NCBI RefSeq assembly: GCF_014138265.1
Contig: NZ_JACGXL010000005.1
Coordinates: 248,001 to 312,000, forward strand
DNA length: 64,000 nt
Reading direction: 5' to 3'
From: Dokdonella fugitiva
GTDB taxonomy: Bacteria; Pseudomonadota; Gammaproteobacteria; Xanthomonadales; Rhodanobacteraceae
The notes below the pieces were generated by a model that saw nothing but the letters and a program-made list of their open reading frames with translations, searched no databases and was not told where the DNA came from. Position numbers and translations under genes: made by a program. Below, piece after piece: positions 9,458 to 19,905 of the stretch (positions within the stretch are counted from its first letter, which is position 1; each line of letters starts with the position of its first letter).

Positions 9458-9512
9458 CGCGACCGCGTCGGCATCGCGGCGATTCCTCGTGGCGGCAGTG
9501 TTCCGCCACGAC
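9371..9512 (+). promoter_or_regulatory. M-box-like (Mg2+) leader upstream of mgtA
   Basis: The 200-base leader of the Mg2+ ATPase gene contains, in M-box order, GAGGTTCC (9383-9390), GTTGCAGTAGCCCC (9402-9415, compare GCTGCTGCCC), GCGAATGGCC (9442-9451, compare GCCAATGGGT) and CAGTGTTCCGCCACGA (9496-9511, compare CAGTGCTAAAGCTCTACGA). The closing helix P1 could form between TCGTG (9377-9381) and CACGA (9507-9511). The same 3' bases instead pair perfectly with TCGTGGCGG (9487-9495) in a 9-bp hairpin next to the ribosome-binding site CCGGAG (9515-9520). That gives a plausible switch. The M-box resemblance is from memory of the Bacillus consensus, not a covariance search. Confidence 0.5.
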
Positions 9513-9526
9513 ATCCGGAGTCGCCC

Positions 9527-12226
9527 ATGTTCAAGTTCCCGATCCCCTTCGGCACGTCGCCGCTCGCCGCATTCGCGGCTGCGGTACCGGCCGCGCTGCG
9601 CCTCGAGCGTGACGGCCGCGCGACCACGGCCGAGCCGCATCCGCTGATCGAATTCGTCCGCCTCGAGCCCGCGGCCGCGCTCGCGCGTGCCGGCGTCGAC
9701 GGCGAAGGCCTCGAACTCGACGAAGTCGCCGCACGCCTCGCCGAGCACGGCCCGAACGCGGTCGCGCAGGAGCGCCGCCGGCCGTTCCTGTCCGAGATCG
9801 CCCATCGCTATTTCACCAACCCGATCAACGTGCTGCTCAGCGTGCTCGCGGTCGTTTCCTGGCTCGGCGACGACGCGATGGGCGCGGTGATCATGCTCGC
9901 GATGGTGTTCATGGCGGTGTTCCTGTCGTACTTCCAGGAAGCGCGCACCGGGCGCGCGGTCGAGCGCCTGCGCAGCATGGTCAGCAACACCGCGACGGTG
10001 CGGCGCGTGCCCGCGGCCGGCGACGACGGCGTGCGGCCGCCGGCGGCGAAGGTCGAGGTGCCGATCGAGCAACTCGTGCCCGGCGATGTCGTGCACCTCG
10101 CCGCGGGCGACATGATCCCGGCGGATCTCCGCCTGCTCGCGGCGAAGGACCTGTTCGTCAACCAGTCGGCGCTGACCGGCGAGTCGATGCCGGTCGAGAA
10201 GTTCGCCGCGGCGGATGCGGACGCCGCGGCGCCGCTCGAGGCGCGCAACCTCTGCTTCATGGGCAGCAACGTCGTCAGCGGCAGCGCGATCGGCGTCATC
10301 GTCGCGACCGGCGCGTGCACGACGTTCGGTGCGCTCGCCGGCTCGATGACCGGAGCGCGCGTGCAGACGAGCTTCGACAAGGGCGTGCAGCGCTTCGCCT
10401 GGCTCATGATCCGCTTCATGGCGGTCATGGTGCCGCTCGTGTTCCTCGTCAACGGCGTCGTCAAGGGCGCCTGGCTCGACGCGTTCATGTTCGCGGTCGC
10501 GGTGTCGGTCGGCCTCACGCCCGAGATGCTGCCGATGATCGTCACGATCAACCTCGCCAAGGGCGCGATGGCGATGGCGAAGAAGGACGTCGTCGTCAAG
10601 CGCCTCAACGCGATCCAGAACTTCGGCGCGATCGACGTCCTGTGCACGGACAAGACCGGCACGCTGACCCAGGACAAGGTCATCCTCGAGCGGCACGTGG
10701 ACGTGCTCGGCGAAGAGGACGAGCGCGTACTCGAGTTCGCGTTCCTCAACAGCCAGTACCAGACCGGCTTGCGCAATCTGCTCGACGTCGCGGTGATCGA
10801 GCGCCTCGACGTCGACGCGCGCCGTCGCCTGCAGGAGGAATACACGCTGGTCGACGAGGTGCCGTTCGACTTCACGCGCCGGCGCATGTCGGTGATCGTG
10901 CGCGACCGCGCCGGGCGTCATTTCCTGATCGCCAAGGGTGCCGTCGCGGAGATGCTCGGGATCTGCGCGCGCGTGCACGTCGCCGACGGCGAAGCGGTCG
11001 CCGACGAAGCGCGCCTCGCCGACGCGCGCCAGGTCGCGCGCGACATGAACGACGACGGCTTCCGCGTGATCGCGCTCGGCATGCGCGAGATCGAGGCGAA
11101 GGCGGCGTACTCGCTCGCCGACGAGGCCGGCCTCGTGCTCACCGGCTTCGTCGCGTTCCTCGACCCGCCGAAGGACAGCGCGGCGGACGCGATCCGCGCG
11201 CTCGCCGACAACGGCGTCGCGGTCAAGGTGCTGACCGGCGACAACGACATCGTCACGCGCAACGTCTGCCGCCAGGTCGGCCTGCGCGTCGACCGCTACC
11301 TGGTCGGCCCGCAGGTCGAGGCGATGAGCGACGAGCAGCTCACCGTCGCGACGCGCGACACGCAGGTGTTCGCGCGCCTCAATCCCGCGCAGAAGGTGCG
11401 CGTGATCGAGGCGCTGCACCGCGACGGCCACGTCGTCGGCTTCATGGGCGACGGCATCAACGACGGCCCGGCGCTGCGCGCCGCCGACGTCGGCATCTCG
11501 GTCGACAGCGCCGTCGACATCGCCAAGGAGGCGGCCGACATCATCCTGCTCGAGAAGAGCCTGATGGTGCTCGAAGAAGGACTGCTCGAAGGCCGCAAGG
11601 TGTTCGGCAACATCCTCAAGTACATCAAGATGACCGCGAGCTCGAACTTCGGCAACATGTTCAGCGTGCTCGGCGCGAGCGCGTTCCTGCCGTTCCTGCC
11701 GATGGCCGCGGTGCAGATCCTGCTGAACAACCTGCTGTACGACTTTTCGCAGACCTCGGTCGCGACCGACGACGTCGACCCTGAATACCTCGCGCGCCCG
11801 CGCCAATGGGACATGCCCGCGATCACGCGCTTCGTGCTCTGCATCGGCCCGGTCAGCTCGTTGTTCGACTATGCGACGTTCGCGCTGCTGTGGTTCGTGT
11901 TCAAGGCGAACGCGCCGGAGCACGCGGGCCTGTTCCAGACCGGCTGGTTCGTCGAGTCGCTGCTGTCGCAGACTCTGATCGTGCACGTGATCCGCACCGG
12001 CCGGCTGCCGTTCCTGCAGAGCCGCGCGAGCCTGCCGCTGACGATCACGGGCGCCGCGATCTGCCTGGTCGGTGCGCTGCTACCGTACTCGCCGCTCGCC
12101 GCCAAGTTCGGCTTCGTCGCGCTGCCGGGGCTGTACTGGCTGTATCTCGCGGTGATCCTGGTGGCGTACATGGCGCTCACCCAGGTCGTGAAGGCGAAAC
12201 TGATCCGCCGTTTCGGCCTGCTGTAG
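9527..12226 (+). CDS. mgtA: Magnesium-translocating P-type ATPase (MgtA/MgtB)
   Basis: Imports Mg2+ across the inner membrane using ATP. The 899-residue protein has an N-terminal cation-ATPase domain (EVAARLAEHGPNAVAQERRR) and actuator motif QSALTGESMPVEKF. The phosphorylation site is DVLCTDKTGTLTQDKVI, with Asp near residue 376, and the hinge is GFMGDGINDGPALRAADVGI. Ten membrane segments are expected. SVGLTPEMLPMIVTINLAKG lies in the M4 region. Length matches MgtA (about 900). ATG 9527 follows CCGGAG by six bases. The upstream leader resembles an M-box, which fits control by Mg2+. A strong GC hairpin at 12252-12277 follows the gene. Confidence 0.95.
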   Translation: MFKFPIPFGTSPLAAFAAAVPAALRLERDGRATTAEPHPLIEFVRLEPAAALARAGVDGEGLELDEVAARLAEHGPNAVAQERRRPFLSEIAHRYFTNPINVLLSVLAVVSWLGDDAMGAVIMLAMVFMAVFLSYFQEARTGRAVERLRSMVSNTATVRRVPAAGDDGVRPPAAKVEVPIEQLVPGDVVHLAAGDMIPADLRLLAAKDLFVNQSALTGESMPVEKFAAADADAAAPLEARNLCFMGSNVVSGSAIGVIVATGACTTFGALAGSMTGARVQTSFDKGVQRFAWLMIRFMAVMVPLVFLVNGVVKGAWLDAFMFAVAVSVGLTPEMLPMIVTINLAKGAMAMAKKDVVVKRLNAIQNFGAIDVLCTDKTGTLTQDKVILERHVDVLGEEDERVLEFAFLNSQYQTGLRNLLDVAVIERLDVDARRRLQEEYTLVDEVPFDFTRRRMSVIVRDRAGRHFLIAKGAVAEMLGICARVHVADGEAVADEARLADARQVARDMNDDGFRVIALGMREIEAKAAYSLADEAGLVLTGFVAFLDPPKDSAADAIRALADNGVAVKVLTGDNDIVTRNVCRQVGLRVDRYLVGPQVEAMSDEQLTVATRDTQVFARLNPAQKVRVIEALHRDGHVVGFMGDGINDGPALRAADVGISVDSAVDIAKEAADIILLEKSLMVLEEGLLEGRKVFGNILKYIKMTASSNFGNMFSVLGASAFLPFLPMAAVQILLNNLLYDFSQTSVATDDVDPEYLARPRQWDMPAITRFVLCIGPVSSLFDYATFALLWFVFKANAPEHAGLFQTGWFVESLLSQTLIVHVIRTGRLPFLQSRASLPLTITGAAICLVGALLPYSPLAAKFGFVALPGLYWLYLAVILVAYMALTQVVKAKLIRRFGLL

Positions 12227-12251
12227 GGTTGGCCGGAGCGTTCGAGGGTAG

Positions 12252-12277
12252 GCCGGCCGCGCGCCTGCGCGGCCGGC
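12252..12277 (+). terminator. GC-rich hairpin after mgtA
   Basis: GCCGGCCGCGC (12252-12262) pairs perfectly with GCGCGGCCGGC (12267-12277) around the loop GCCT, 25 bases after the mgtA stop. There is no T-tract, so it may be a pause or RNA-stabilising hairpin rather than a complete intrinsic terminator. Confidence 0.45.
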
Positions 12278-12362
12278 GGCACGCAGATGGGCCCGCCGAC
12301 GGGTTCGGAATACGCTTGAGTTCGGCCGCGACCGGCCGCACCCTAGGCTGGGCGGCCGTCTC

Positions 12363-15300
12363 ATGATCCGAGACGGCCGCGTGCAGACTGCCGCGATGCC
12401 GCTCGATACCTTCCATCCCGCCGTCGCCGCCTGGTTCCGCCGCGCGTTCGACGCCCCCACCCCGGCGCAGGCCGAGGCGTGGCCTGCCATCGCGTCCGGC
12501 CGGCACACGCTGATCGCCGCGCCGACCGGCTCGGGCAAGACGCTCGCCGCGTTCCTCGCCGCGATCGACGACCTCGTGCGCCGCGGCGTCGAGGGCGGCC
12601 TGCCGGACGAGACTGCGGTCGTCTACGTGTCGCCGCTGAAAGCGCTGTCGAACGACGTGCGCATCAACCTCGAGCGGCCGCTCGCGGGCATCCGCGACGA
12701 ACTGCTGCAGTTGTGGCTGCCCGACGTCGAGATCCGCACGACGGTGCGCACCGGCGACACGCCGCAGGCGGAGCGCGACCGCATGCGCAAGCGCCCGCCG
12801 CACATCGTCGTGACGACGCCGGAGTCGCTCTACATCCTGCTCGGCTCGGCGTCGGGGCGGCGCATGCTATCGACGACGCGCACGGTCATCGTCGACGAAA
12901 TCCATGCGCTCGCACCGAACAAGCGTGGCGCCCATCTCGCGCTGTCGCTCGAACGCCTCGACGCGCTGTGCGGCCGCCGCCTCGTGCGCATCGGCCTGTC
13001 GGCGACGCAGAAGCCGATCGGCGAGGTCGCGCGGTTCCTGACCGGCGAAGATCCTCGCGTCGTAGGTCCCGTGGCCGTGGACCCGGTCGTCGCGGGCGCA
13101 GGCACAGGCCCGGACGATGCGCCAGCGAGCACGGTCAGCGACATCGCCTGCACGATCGTCGACGCCGGCCACGTGCGTGCGCGCGACCTCGCCCTCGAGT
13201 TGCCCGAGGCACCGCTCGAAGCCGTGATGTCGGGCGACGTCTGGGGCCAGGTGCACGCGCGCCTGGAGGCGCTGATCGGCGCGCACCGCACGACGCTCAT
13301 CTTCGTCAACACGCGGCGCATGGCCGAGCGCCTCGCGCGCCACCTCAGCGAGAGCCTCGGCAAGGACAAGGTCACCGCGCACCATGGCAGCATGGCGAAG
13401 GAGCACCGCTTCGACGCCGAGCAGCGGCTCAAGCGCGGCGACCTCAAGGCGCTCGTCGCGACCGCTTCGCTCGAACTCGGCATCGACATCGGCGACGTCG
13501 ACCTCGTCTGCCAGATCGGCACGCCGCGCGCGATCTCGACGTTCCTGCAGCGCGTCGGCCGCTCCGGCCACGCGGTCGGCGGCACGCCGAAGGGACGCCT
13601 GTTCCCGCTCTCGCGCGACGAACTGGTCGAGTGCACGGCGCTGCTCGACGCCGTGCGCCGCGGTGAACTCGACACGCTGCACGTCGAGGCGGCGCCGCTC
13701 GACGTGCTCGCGCAGCAGGTCGTCGCCGAGGTCGCGAGCCGCGAGTGGCGCGAGGACGAGCTGTACGACGCCGTGCGCCACGCGTATCCGTTCGCGCGCG
13801 TCACGCGCGAGCAGTTCACCGCCGTGCTGCGCATGCTCGCCGAGGGCTACACGACGCGCAATGGCCCGCGCGGCGCCTACCTGCATCGCGACGCGGTCAA
13901 CGGCGTGCTGCGCGCGAGCCGTGGCGCGCGCCTCACCGCGCTGACGTCGGGCGGCGCGATCCCCGACACTGCCGACTACGAAGTCGTGCTCGAGCCGCAG
14001 GCGACGATGATCGGCAGCGTGCACGAGGACTTCGCGGTCGAGAGCATCGCCGGCGACATCTTCCAGCTCGGTAACCACGCCTACCGCGTGCTGCGCGTCG
14101 AACGCGGGCGCATCCGCGTCGAGGACGCGCAGGGCGCGCCGCCGACGATCCCGTTCTGGCTCGGCGAAGCGCCCGGGCGCAGCGACGAACTGTCGTTCGC
14201 GGTGTCGCGCCTGCGCGAAGACATCGAAGCGCGCCTCGCGTGCGACGACGCGCTGCCCGGCGAACTCGCCCAGAGCGTGCAGGAGACCGCCGACTGGCTC
14301 GTCGGCGAAGTCGGCATCGACGCGAACGGCGCGCGCCAGATCGTCGACTACCTCGGCTCGGCGAAGGTCGCGCTCGGCGTGCTGCCGACCCAGCACACGC
14401 TGGCGATGGAGCGCTTCTTCGACGAATCGGGCGGCACCCAGCTCGTCATCCACACGCCGTTCGGCAGCCGCATGAACCGCGCCTGGGGCCTCGCATTGCG
14501 CAAACGCTTCTGCCGCACGTTCAACTTCGAGCTGCAGGCGGCCGCGACCGAGGACGCGATCGTGCTGTCGCTGTCGACGAGCCACAGTTTCCCGCTCGAC
14601 GAAGTCGCGCGCTACCTGCATTCGAACAGCGTGCGCGACGTGCTCGTGCAGGCGCTGCTCGACGCGCCGATGTTCGGCCTGCGCTTCCGCTGGAACGCCA
14701 CCACGTCGCTCGCGTTGCCGCGCTTCCAGGGCGGCAGCAAGGTGCCGCCGCAGCTGCAACGCATGAAGGCGGAAGACCTGCTCGCGCAGGTGTTCCCGGA
14801 CCAGGTCGCCTGCCTCGAGAACATCGTCGGCGAGCGGCAGATCCCCGAGCATCCCCTGGTCGACCAGACCCTGCACGACTGCCTGCACGAGGCGATGGAC
14901 ATCGACGCGCTCGTCGCGCTGCTGCAGCGGCTCGAGCGCGGCGACGCGCGCATCGTCGCGCGCGACCTCACCGGGCCGTCGCCGCTCGCGGCGGAGATCC
15001 TCGGCGCGAGGCCGTACGCGTTCCTCGACGACGCGCCGCTGGAGGAGCGCCGCACGCAGGCGGTCGGCAGCCGGCGCTGGAGTTCGCCCGAGCACGCCGA
15101 CGACCTCGGCCGGCTCGACCAGGACGCGATCGACGCGGTGCGCGAGGAAGCCTGGCCGCAGGCGCGCGGCGCCGACGAACTGCATGCGGCACTGATGGGC
15201 GTCGCCTACGTGACGGACGCCGAGGCGCGCGCGAATCACGGCTGGTCGCAGTGGCTCGAACGCCTCGTCGCGGATCGGCGCGTCGCGCGCCTGTCGATCG

Positions 15301-16862
15301 ACGCCGGCGACGGCGAAGCATTCGTCTGGGTACCGGCCGAGCGCTTGCCGCAGTTCGCGGTGGTTTCGCCCGACGCGGCACGCGATCCTGCGATCGACGC
15401 GCCGGCGGAGTACGCCGCGGTCGCGTGGACACCCGAGGATGCGCTCGTCGAGATCCTGCGCGCGCGCATGACCGCGCTCGGCCCCGTGCGACCCGCGGCG
15501 ATCGCGGCGTCGCTCGGGCTCTCGCGCTCGGCCGTCGATCTCGCGCTGCTCGCGCTCGAGCGCAACGGCTTCGTTATGCAAGGCCGCTATTCGAGCGAAG
15601 CACTCGCGCTTGGCGGCGAGATCGAATGGTGCGAACGGCACCTGCTCGCGCGCATCCATCGCTACACGGTCAAGCGCCTGCGCCGCGAGATCGAACCAGT
15701 CGAACCGCGCGATTTCATGCGTTTCCTGTTCGACTGGCAGCGCGTCACGGACGGCACGCGCGTGAGCGGGCCGGATGCGCTCGCCGGGGTGCTCGCCCAG
15801 CTCGAAGGTTACGAGGCACCGGCGTCGGCGTGGGAAGGATCGATACTGCCCGCGCGCGTCGACGGCTACGAGATCGCCTGGCTCGACGCACTGTGCCAGG
15901 CCGGCCGTCTGGTCTGGACGCGCCTGCGTCCGCGCAAGGGCAGTGGCGAACGCGCGGGCGGACCGGTGCGCGCGACGCCGATCGTGCTGCTGCAGCGGCG
16001 CAGCATCGACACCTGGATGGCGCTCGCGAACGGCGCCGGTGCCGACGCGCCCGCGCTGTCGTCGCGCGCGCAGGTCGTCGCCGAGCATCTCGCGAAGCAG
16101 GGTGCGTCGTTCTTCGACGAACTGCTGTCCGGCACGCGCCTGCTGCACGTGCAACTCGAGGAGGCGCTCGGGGAGCTCGTCGCGTCAGGTCTCGTCCACT
16201 CCGACAGCTACAGCGGCCTGCGCGCGTTGCTCGTGCCGTCGTCGAAGCGGCCGTCGACCGCGCGACGCCGGCACGGACGGCGCAGCGCGCTGTTCGGCAT
16301 CGAGGATGCGGGGCGCTGGGCGCTCGTGCGACGCGGCGGTAATGCGCGCGGCGAAGCCGACGAGGCGATGGTCGAACACGTCGCGCGCGTGCTGCTGCGG
16401 CGCTACGGGGTCGTCTGCTGGCGCCTGCTCGCGCATGAAGCGGAATGGCTGCCGCCGTGGCGTGAGCTGCTGCGTGCGTACCACCGCCTCGAGGCGCGCG
16501 GCGAGATCCGCGGCGGGCGCTTCATCGCCGGCATCGCGGGCGAGCAGTTCGCGATGCCCGAAGCGGTGGCGGCGCTGCGGGCGGTGCGCCAGCGCCCGCT
16601 CGACGGGCGCTTCGTCTGCGTGAGCGGCGCCGATCCGCTCAACCTTACCGGCGGCCTGCTCGCGGGCGACAAGGTGCCGTGCGTCGCCGCGGCGCGCGTG
16701 CTGTATCGCGACGGCGTGCCGGTCGCGCAGCGCATCGCGGGCGTCGTCACGTTCGCGGGCACGCCGGTGCCGGCCGACGAACAGGCAATGCGCGCGCACC
16801 TGCTGCGCGACCGCCCGCTGCGCGCGGTGGCGGGGCCTGCGGACGGCCAGGAAGAAGAATGA
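12363..16862 (+). CDS. lhr: Large DEAD/DEAH ATP-dependent helicase Lhr
   Basis: Full-length Lhr superfamily-2 helicase, 1499 residues (E. coli Lhr is about 1540). Near the N-terminus are the Q-motif region [12 protein letters not shown], Walker [16 protein letters not shown], motif Ia [20 protein letters not shown] box [12 protein letters not shown] and motif [19 protein letters not shown]. Motifs V/VI follow as [23 protein letters not shown] and [12 protein letters not shown]. The Lhr winged-helix/core region comes next, then a long C-terminal half. Lhr translocates 3'-5' on DNA and RNA-DNA hybrids and is linked to DNA repair. ATG 12363 is the longest start; ATG 12396 ([14 protein letters not shown]) is an equally good one. 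No partner ligase or nuclease gene is adjacent. Confidence 0.94.
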   Translation: MIRDGRVQTAAMPLDTFHPAVAAWFRRAFDAPTPAQAEAWPAIASGRHTLIAAPTGSGKTLAAFLAAIDDLVRRGVEGGLPDETAVVYVSPLKALSNDVRINLERPLAGIRDELLQLWLPDVEIRTTVRTGDTPQAERDRMRKRPPHIVVTTPESLYILLGSASGRRMLSTTRTVIVDEIHALAPNKRGAHLALSLERLDALCGRRLVRIGLSATQKPIGEVARFLTGEDPRVVGPVAVDPVVAGAGTGPDDAPASTVSDIACTIVDAGHVRARDLALELPEAPLEAVMSGDVWGQVHARLEALIGAHRTTLIFVNTRRMAERLARHLSESLGKDKVTAHHGSMAKEHRFDAEQRLKRGDLKALVATASLELGIDIGDVDLVCQIGTPRAISTFLQRVGRSGHAVGGTPKGRLFPLSRDELVECTALLDAVRRGELDTLHVEAAPLDVLAQQVVAEVASREWREDELYDAVRHAYPFARVTREQFTAVLRMLAEGYTTRNGPRGAYLHRDAVNGVLRASRGARLTALTSGGAIPDTADYEVVLEPQATMIGSVHEDFAVESIAGDIFQLGNHAYRVLRVERGRIRVEDAQGAPPTIPFWLGEAPGRSDELSFAVSRLREDIEARLACDDALPGELAQSVQETADWLVGEVGIDANGARQIVDYLGSAKVALGVLPTQHTLAMERFFDESGGTQLVIHTPFGSRMNRAWGLALRKRFCRTFNFELQAAATEDAIVLSLSTSHSFPLDEVARYLHSNSVRDVLVQALLDAPMFGLRFRWNATTSLALPRFQGGSKVPPQLQRMKAEDLLAQVFPDQVACLENIVGERQIPEHPLVDQTLHDCLHEAMDIDALVALLQRLERGDARIVARDLTGPSPLAAEILGARPYAFLDDAPLEERRTQAVGSRRWSSPEHADDLGRLDQDAIDAVREEAWPQARGADELHAALMGVAYVTDAEARANHGWSQWLERLVADRRVARLSIDAGDGEAFVWVPAERLPQFAVVSPDAARDPAIDAPAEYAAVAWTPEDALVEILRARMTALGPVRPAAIAASLGLSRSAVDLALLALERNGFVMQGRYSSEALALGGEIEWCERHLLARIHRYTVKRLRREIEPVEPRDFMRFLFDWQRVTDGTRVSGPDALAGVLAQLEGYEAPASAWEGSILPARVDGYEIAWLDALCQAGRLVWTRLRPRKGSGERAGGPVRATPIVLLQRRSIDTWMALANGAGADAPALSSRAQVVAEHLAKQGASFFDELLSGTRLLHVQLEEALGELVASGLVHSDSYSGLRALLVPSSKRPSTARRRHGRRSALFGIEDAGRWALVRRGGNARGEADEAMVEHVARVLLRRYGVVCWRLLAHEAEWLPPWRELLRAYHRLEARGEIRGGRFIAGIAGEQFAMPEAVAALRAVRQRPLDGRFVCVSGADPLNLTGGLLAGDKVPCVAAARVLYRDGVPVAQRIAGVVTFAGTPVPADEQAMRAHLLRDRPLRAVAGPADGQEEE

Positions 16863-17015
16863 CGACGGCGCGTGCGCCGAGCGCGCGATTGAGCGCGCGC
16901 TTCGCCGTGTTCAAGAAGATGAACCCGCGCCGACCACGATCGTGCGCGCATACGCGTCGTTAAGGCGGTCGCGCCGATAGTCGGGCCGCCTGCTTCTTCC
17001 CACGAGGAGACGACC

Positions 17016-17549
17016 ATGCGCAAGATCCTTCTCGCCGCGGCACTCGCGGCCCTTTCGTTCGGTGCCAGCGCGCAGATGCGCGAGGCGATCGAGGTTCCGC
17101 CCGGTGCACTCGACCAGGCCGACGTCGATTTCCTGCGCACCGCCGACACCGCCAACATCGACCAGCTCACGTTCGCGATGCGCGTGACCGGCCGCGACCG
17201 CACGAGCGTGCGTTCGCTCGCCGAGAACGTGCTGAGCAGCCATCGCAAGTCGGACGACGCGCTGCGCCTGCTCGCGGCCGCCAAGCACGTCGACCTCGAC
17301 CACCGCATGTCGCCGCGCGCACAGTCGGAAGCGGACGATCTCCTGCGTCGAGACGTCAATGTCGACCGCATGTACGTCGAGGACCTCGCGCGCGACAGCG
17401 CCGACATGATCGCGCTGTACGAGAACGCGCGCGACACGAGTCGCGACCCGGACATCCGCCAGTACGCCGACACGATGCTGCCGGCGCTGCGCAGCAACGA
17501 GCGTCAGGCGCAGGATCGCCTCGCGCGTGCCGGTCTCGCGCGCGAGTGA
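17016..17549 (+). CDS. Exported DUF4142-like protein
   Basis: The 177-residue product has a clear signal peptide, MRKILLAAALAALSFGASAQ, cleaved after about residue 19. It starts 6-7 bases behind an AGGAG site. The mature part is helical and resembles DUF4142: VDFLRTADTANIDQLTFAMR, then alternating short helices with conserved Asp/His (SSHRKSDDALRLLAAAKHVDLD) and a final helix around QYADTMLPALRSNERQAQDR. DUF4142 proteins are ferritin-like four-helix bundles in the periplasm with no settled function. It appears monocistronic. Confidence 0.75.
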   Translation: MRKILLAAALAALSFGASAQMREAIEVPPGALDQADVDFLRTADTANIDQLTFAMRVTGRDRTSVRSLAENVLSSHRKSDDALRLLAAAKHVDLDHRMSPRAQSEADDLLRRDVNVDRMYVEDLARDSADMIALYENARDTSRDPDIRQYADTMLPALRSNERQAQDRLARAGLARE

Positions 17550-17624
17550 TTTAAGAAGGTCGGTTGCGCGATCCGCGTGGCGCGGCGCGAAGCGTCGTCC
17601 GCGAAGCCGATCCCGACCGGCGCG

Positions 17625-18863
17625 TTATTCCGCCTCGTCGCGCGTCCAGCGCGCGACGAGGCTGTTCGCGGTGAGGTCGCCCGTCACGTTGCCGACCGTC
17701 GCGAAGACGTCAGGCACGGTGTCGACCGCGAGCAGCAGGCCCAGCGGTTCCACCGGCAGCCCCATCGTCGAGGTCACCGGCATCGTCGCCGCCATGAAAC
17801 TCACCTGCCCGGGCAGACCGACGGCACCGAGGCTGAGCACGACCGCGAGCGCGGTCGCTACCGCGAGTTGCGCGAGCGGTACGTCGACGCCGTGGATCCA
17901 GGCGACGAACGACGCCGCACCGATGTACTGCATCGGGCTCGTCAGGCGGAACAGCGACACCGCCATCGGCAACACGAGGGCCGAAACGGCACGCGGATGC
18001 CCGAGGCGGTCGCGCGCGCTCTCGAGCATCGCGGGCAAGGAGGCAAGCGAGGACTGCGTGCTCGCCGCGACGACCTGCGGCGGCAGCAGGCCGGCGACCC
18101 AGCGCCGCGGCGCTTCGCCGCCGAACGCGATCGCGACGGGGTAGAGCAGCAGGGTCATCGCCGCATAGGTCACGCACTGCATCGCGATGTAGCCGCCGAG
18201 CGCACTCAGCACGCCTGCGCCGGCGTGCGCGCAGACCGCGAAGATCAGCGCGAACACGCCGAGCGGCGCCGCCCACAGCACCCAGCGCACGATCACGATC
18301 ATCGTGTCGGCGATCGCCTGGAAGAATTCGATCATGCGCTCGCGCCGCGCCGCCTCGATGCGCGTGAGTGCGAAGCCGAAGAACAAGGCGAACACGACCA
18401 GCGGCAGCATCGCGCTCTGCGCCGCGGCCGCGATCGCGTTGACCGGGATCACGCCGGCGAACCAGTCGCCGAAGCCGACCGAGGCCAGCGCGCTGCCACC
18501 GGCCGGAATCGCCGCGCGCAGTTTCTCGATCGCCGCCGGATCGCGCGGCAGCAGCGCGAGCAGCAGCGGGTCGACGATCGCCGCGAACACGGCACCCGCC
18601 GACAGCAGCAGCGCGAACACGACGATCGCGCGCCGCGCGATGCGACCGGACGCGGCGGCGTCGTTGGCGGCGCTGACGCCGACCACGACGAGCGCGAGCA
18701 CGAGCGGCACGACGGTCATCTGCAGCGCGTTGAGCCAGAGCCGTCCGATCGGCTGGGCGAACGCGACCGCGCCCGCGGCGAGGGCGGGATCGAGCCAGGC
18801 GAGCAGGAGACCGGAGACGGCGCCGGCGAGCAGGCCGAGCAGGATGCGGATCGTGTTCGACAT
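17625..18863 (-). CDS. Dicarboxylate/amino-acid:cation symporter (DAACS family)
   Basis: Secondary transporter, 412 residues from ATG 18863. It starts MSNTIRILLGLLAGAVSGLL, continues with WLNALQMTVVPLVLALVVVG, and holds the hallmark hairpin region VVAASTQSSLASLPAMLES. The C-terminal substrate and cation site is around LFRLTSPMQYIGAASF and TVPDVFATVGNVTGDL. These agree with the glutamate/dicarboxylate transporter fold. The family's NMDGT-like motif is degenerate here (VSLFRLTSP), so the substrate may differ from glutamate or C4-dicarboxylates. The frame extends 44 codons upstream, but the ATG at 18863 begins the first membrane segment correctly. It is transcribed away from the small lipoprotein gene at 19063. 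Confidence 0.88.
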   Translation of the reverse strand: MSNTIRILLGLLAGAVSGLLLAWLDPALAAGAVAFAQPIGRLWLNALQMTVVPLVLALVVVGVSAANDAAASGRIARRAIVVFALLLSAGAVFAAIVDPLLLALLPRDPAAIEKLRAAIPAGGSALASVGFGDWFAGVIPVNAIAAAAQSAMLPLVVFALFFGFALTRIEAARRERMIEFFQAIADTMIVIVRWVLWAAPLGVFALIFAVCAHAGAGVLSALGGYIAMQCVTYAAMTLLLYPVAIAFGGEAPRRWVAGLLPPQVVAASTQSSLASLPAMLESARDRLGHPRAVSALVLPMAVSLFRLTSPMQYIGAASFVAWIHGVDVPLAQLAVATALAVVLSLGAVGLPGQVSFMAATMPVTSTMGLPVEPLGLLLAVDTVPDVFATVGNVTGDLTANSLVARWTRDEAE

Positions 18864-19062
18864 GCGGGGTTCCGGTGGGTGTGTGGATTGCACTACGGTC
18901 GCGCGAGCGGTGGCAGCACGGCCCTCGCGATCCGTCTCCACTTCTGATTCTGAACGAACCATTGAGGCAACGCGGACTGAATGCGACGGATGCAATCCGC
19001 TCAGTGTCGATTCAACGCGATCGGCGTAGCGTGAGCGCTACCTCAGAGACGAGGTACGCGTC

Positions 19063-19326
19063 ATGAAAACGATCTTGAAGACTGCCCTCGGACTGACCTT
19101 GCTCGCGGCGCTGAGTGGTTGCGTCTACGAGCCGGGCTACGTGCGCCACGACGGTTATCGCGGCAGCGTCTACTACAGCAGCCGCTACGACTATCGCCCC
19201 GACGCTTATTACTACGACTACTGGCCGGGCTATTACGCCTATCCGACGATCGGATTCGGCGTGCGTTACGACCATTTCCACCATCGCCGGCCGCACGACC
19301 GTCGCTACGATCATCGCCGCCACTGA
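19063..19326 (+). CDS. Small Tyr/His/Arg-rich lipoprotein
   Basis: The 87-residue product has a lipoprotein signal, MKTILKTALGLTLLAALSGC, with lipobox ALSG and Cys at residue 20. The mature 67 residues are extremely rich in Tyr, Arg, His and Asp (RYDYRPDAYYYDYWPGYYAY, then HFHHRRPHDRRYDHRRH) and lack a normal folded core. A ribosome-binding site, GACGAGG, precedes the ATG. Similar short Tyr/His-rich lipoproteins are common and uncharacterised; the His-rich tail could bind metal, but that is speculation. Confidence 0.7.
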   Translation: MKTILKTALGLTLLAALSGCVYEPGYVRHDGYRGSVYYSSRYDYRPDAYYYDYWPGYYAYPTIGFGVRYDHFHHRRPHDRRYDHRRH

Positions 19327-19341
19327 TCGCGGCCGCGACGT

Positions 19342-19791
19342 CTACGGCGTCGCCACCCGCACGAGGCGGAACTCGACCGGCGCCGCCGCGCCGGGCGTTA
19401 CCGGCACGCGCGCGTCGGTCGCGAACAGGAGACGGCCATCGGCTTCGCGCAAGGTCGCCCGCAGGCTGTACCGACCGCCGGCGTCGACGCGCGCGGGATC
19501 GTAGGGCAGATCGAACGCGTAGGGTGGTGCGTGCAGGTCGCCGTAGCTCATCCGCGCGACGGTCGCCGAGCCTGCAGTGCCGGGTGCGTCGGCGATGCGA
19601 TCGTCGATGAGTTGCACCTCGAGCACCGCACCAGGCGACATCAGCATGCGTTCGAGATAGGACGCGCGACCGTGCACGACCGGCGCCGGCTGCTGCGGCG
19701 TGACCGACTTGCCACCGCCACGGTCGGGCGCCGGCCCGGACTGGCAGGCGGCGAGCGCGACGACGACGATGGACAGCAGGATAGGGCGCAT
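19342..19791 (-). CDS. YbaY-family (META/lipoprotein chaperone-like) lipoprotein
   Basis: From ATG 19791 the product is 149 residues with a lipoprotein signal, MRPILLSIVVVALAACQSG (Cys 16). The mature part contains VVHGRASYLERMLMSPGAVL, EVQLIDDRIADA and LPYDPARVDAGGRYSLRATL, and ends RVPVTPGAAAPVEFRLVRV. This beta-rich layout matches the YbaY (type III secretion lipoprotein chaperone-like) family. The upstream in-frame extension to 19956 is Arg-rich and overlaps thpR's 5' end, so it is rejected. It is convergent with the Tyr-rich lipoprotein, with a 15-base gap. Family is likely; function is not established. Confidence 0.75.
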   Translation of the reverse strand: MRPILLSIVVVALAACQSGPAPDRGGGKSVTPQQPAPVVHGRASYLERMLMSPGAVLEVQLIDDRIADAPGTAGSATVARMSYGDLHAPPYAFDLPYDPARVDAGGRYSLRATLREADGRLLFATDARVPVTPGAAAPVEFRLVRVATP

Positions 19792-19905
19792 GGCCGACGT
19801 CCGGAATGCGGTGCGGACGTTGTACCACCGGCGCGGGCCGGCGTGCACGCGACGCCGGCGCGCACGTCGGAAGCGCGCGAGCTTTTCACGGATCGCGCTA
19901 GACTG

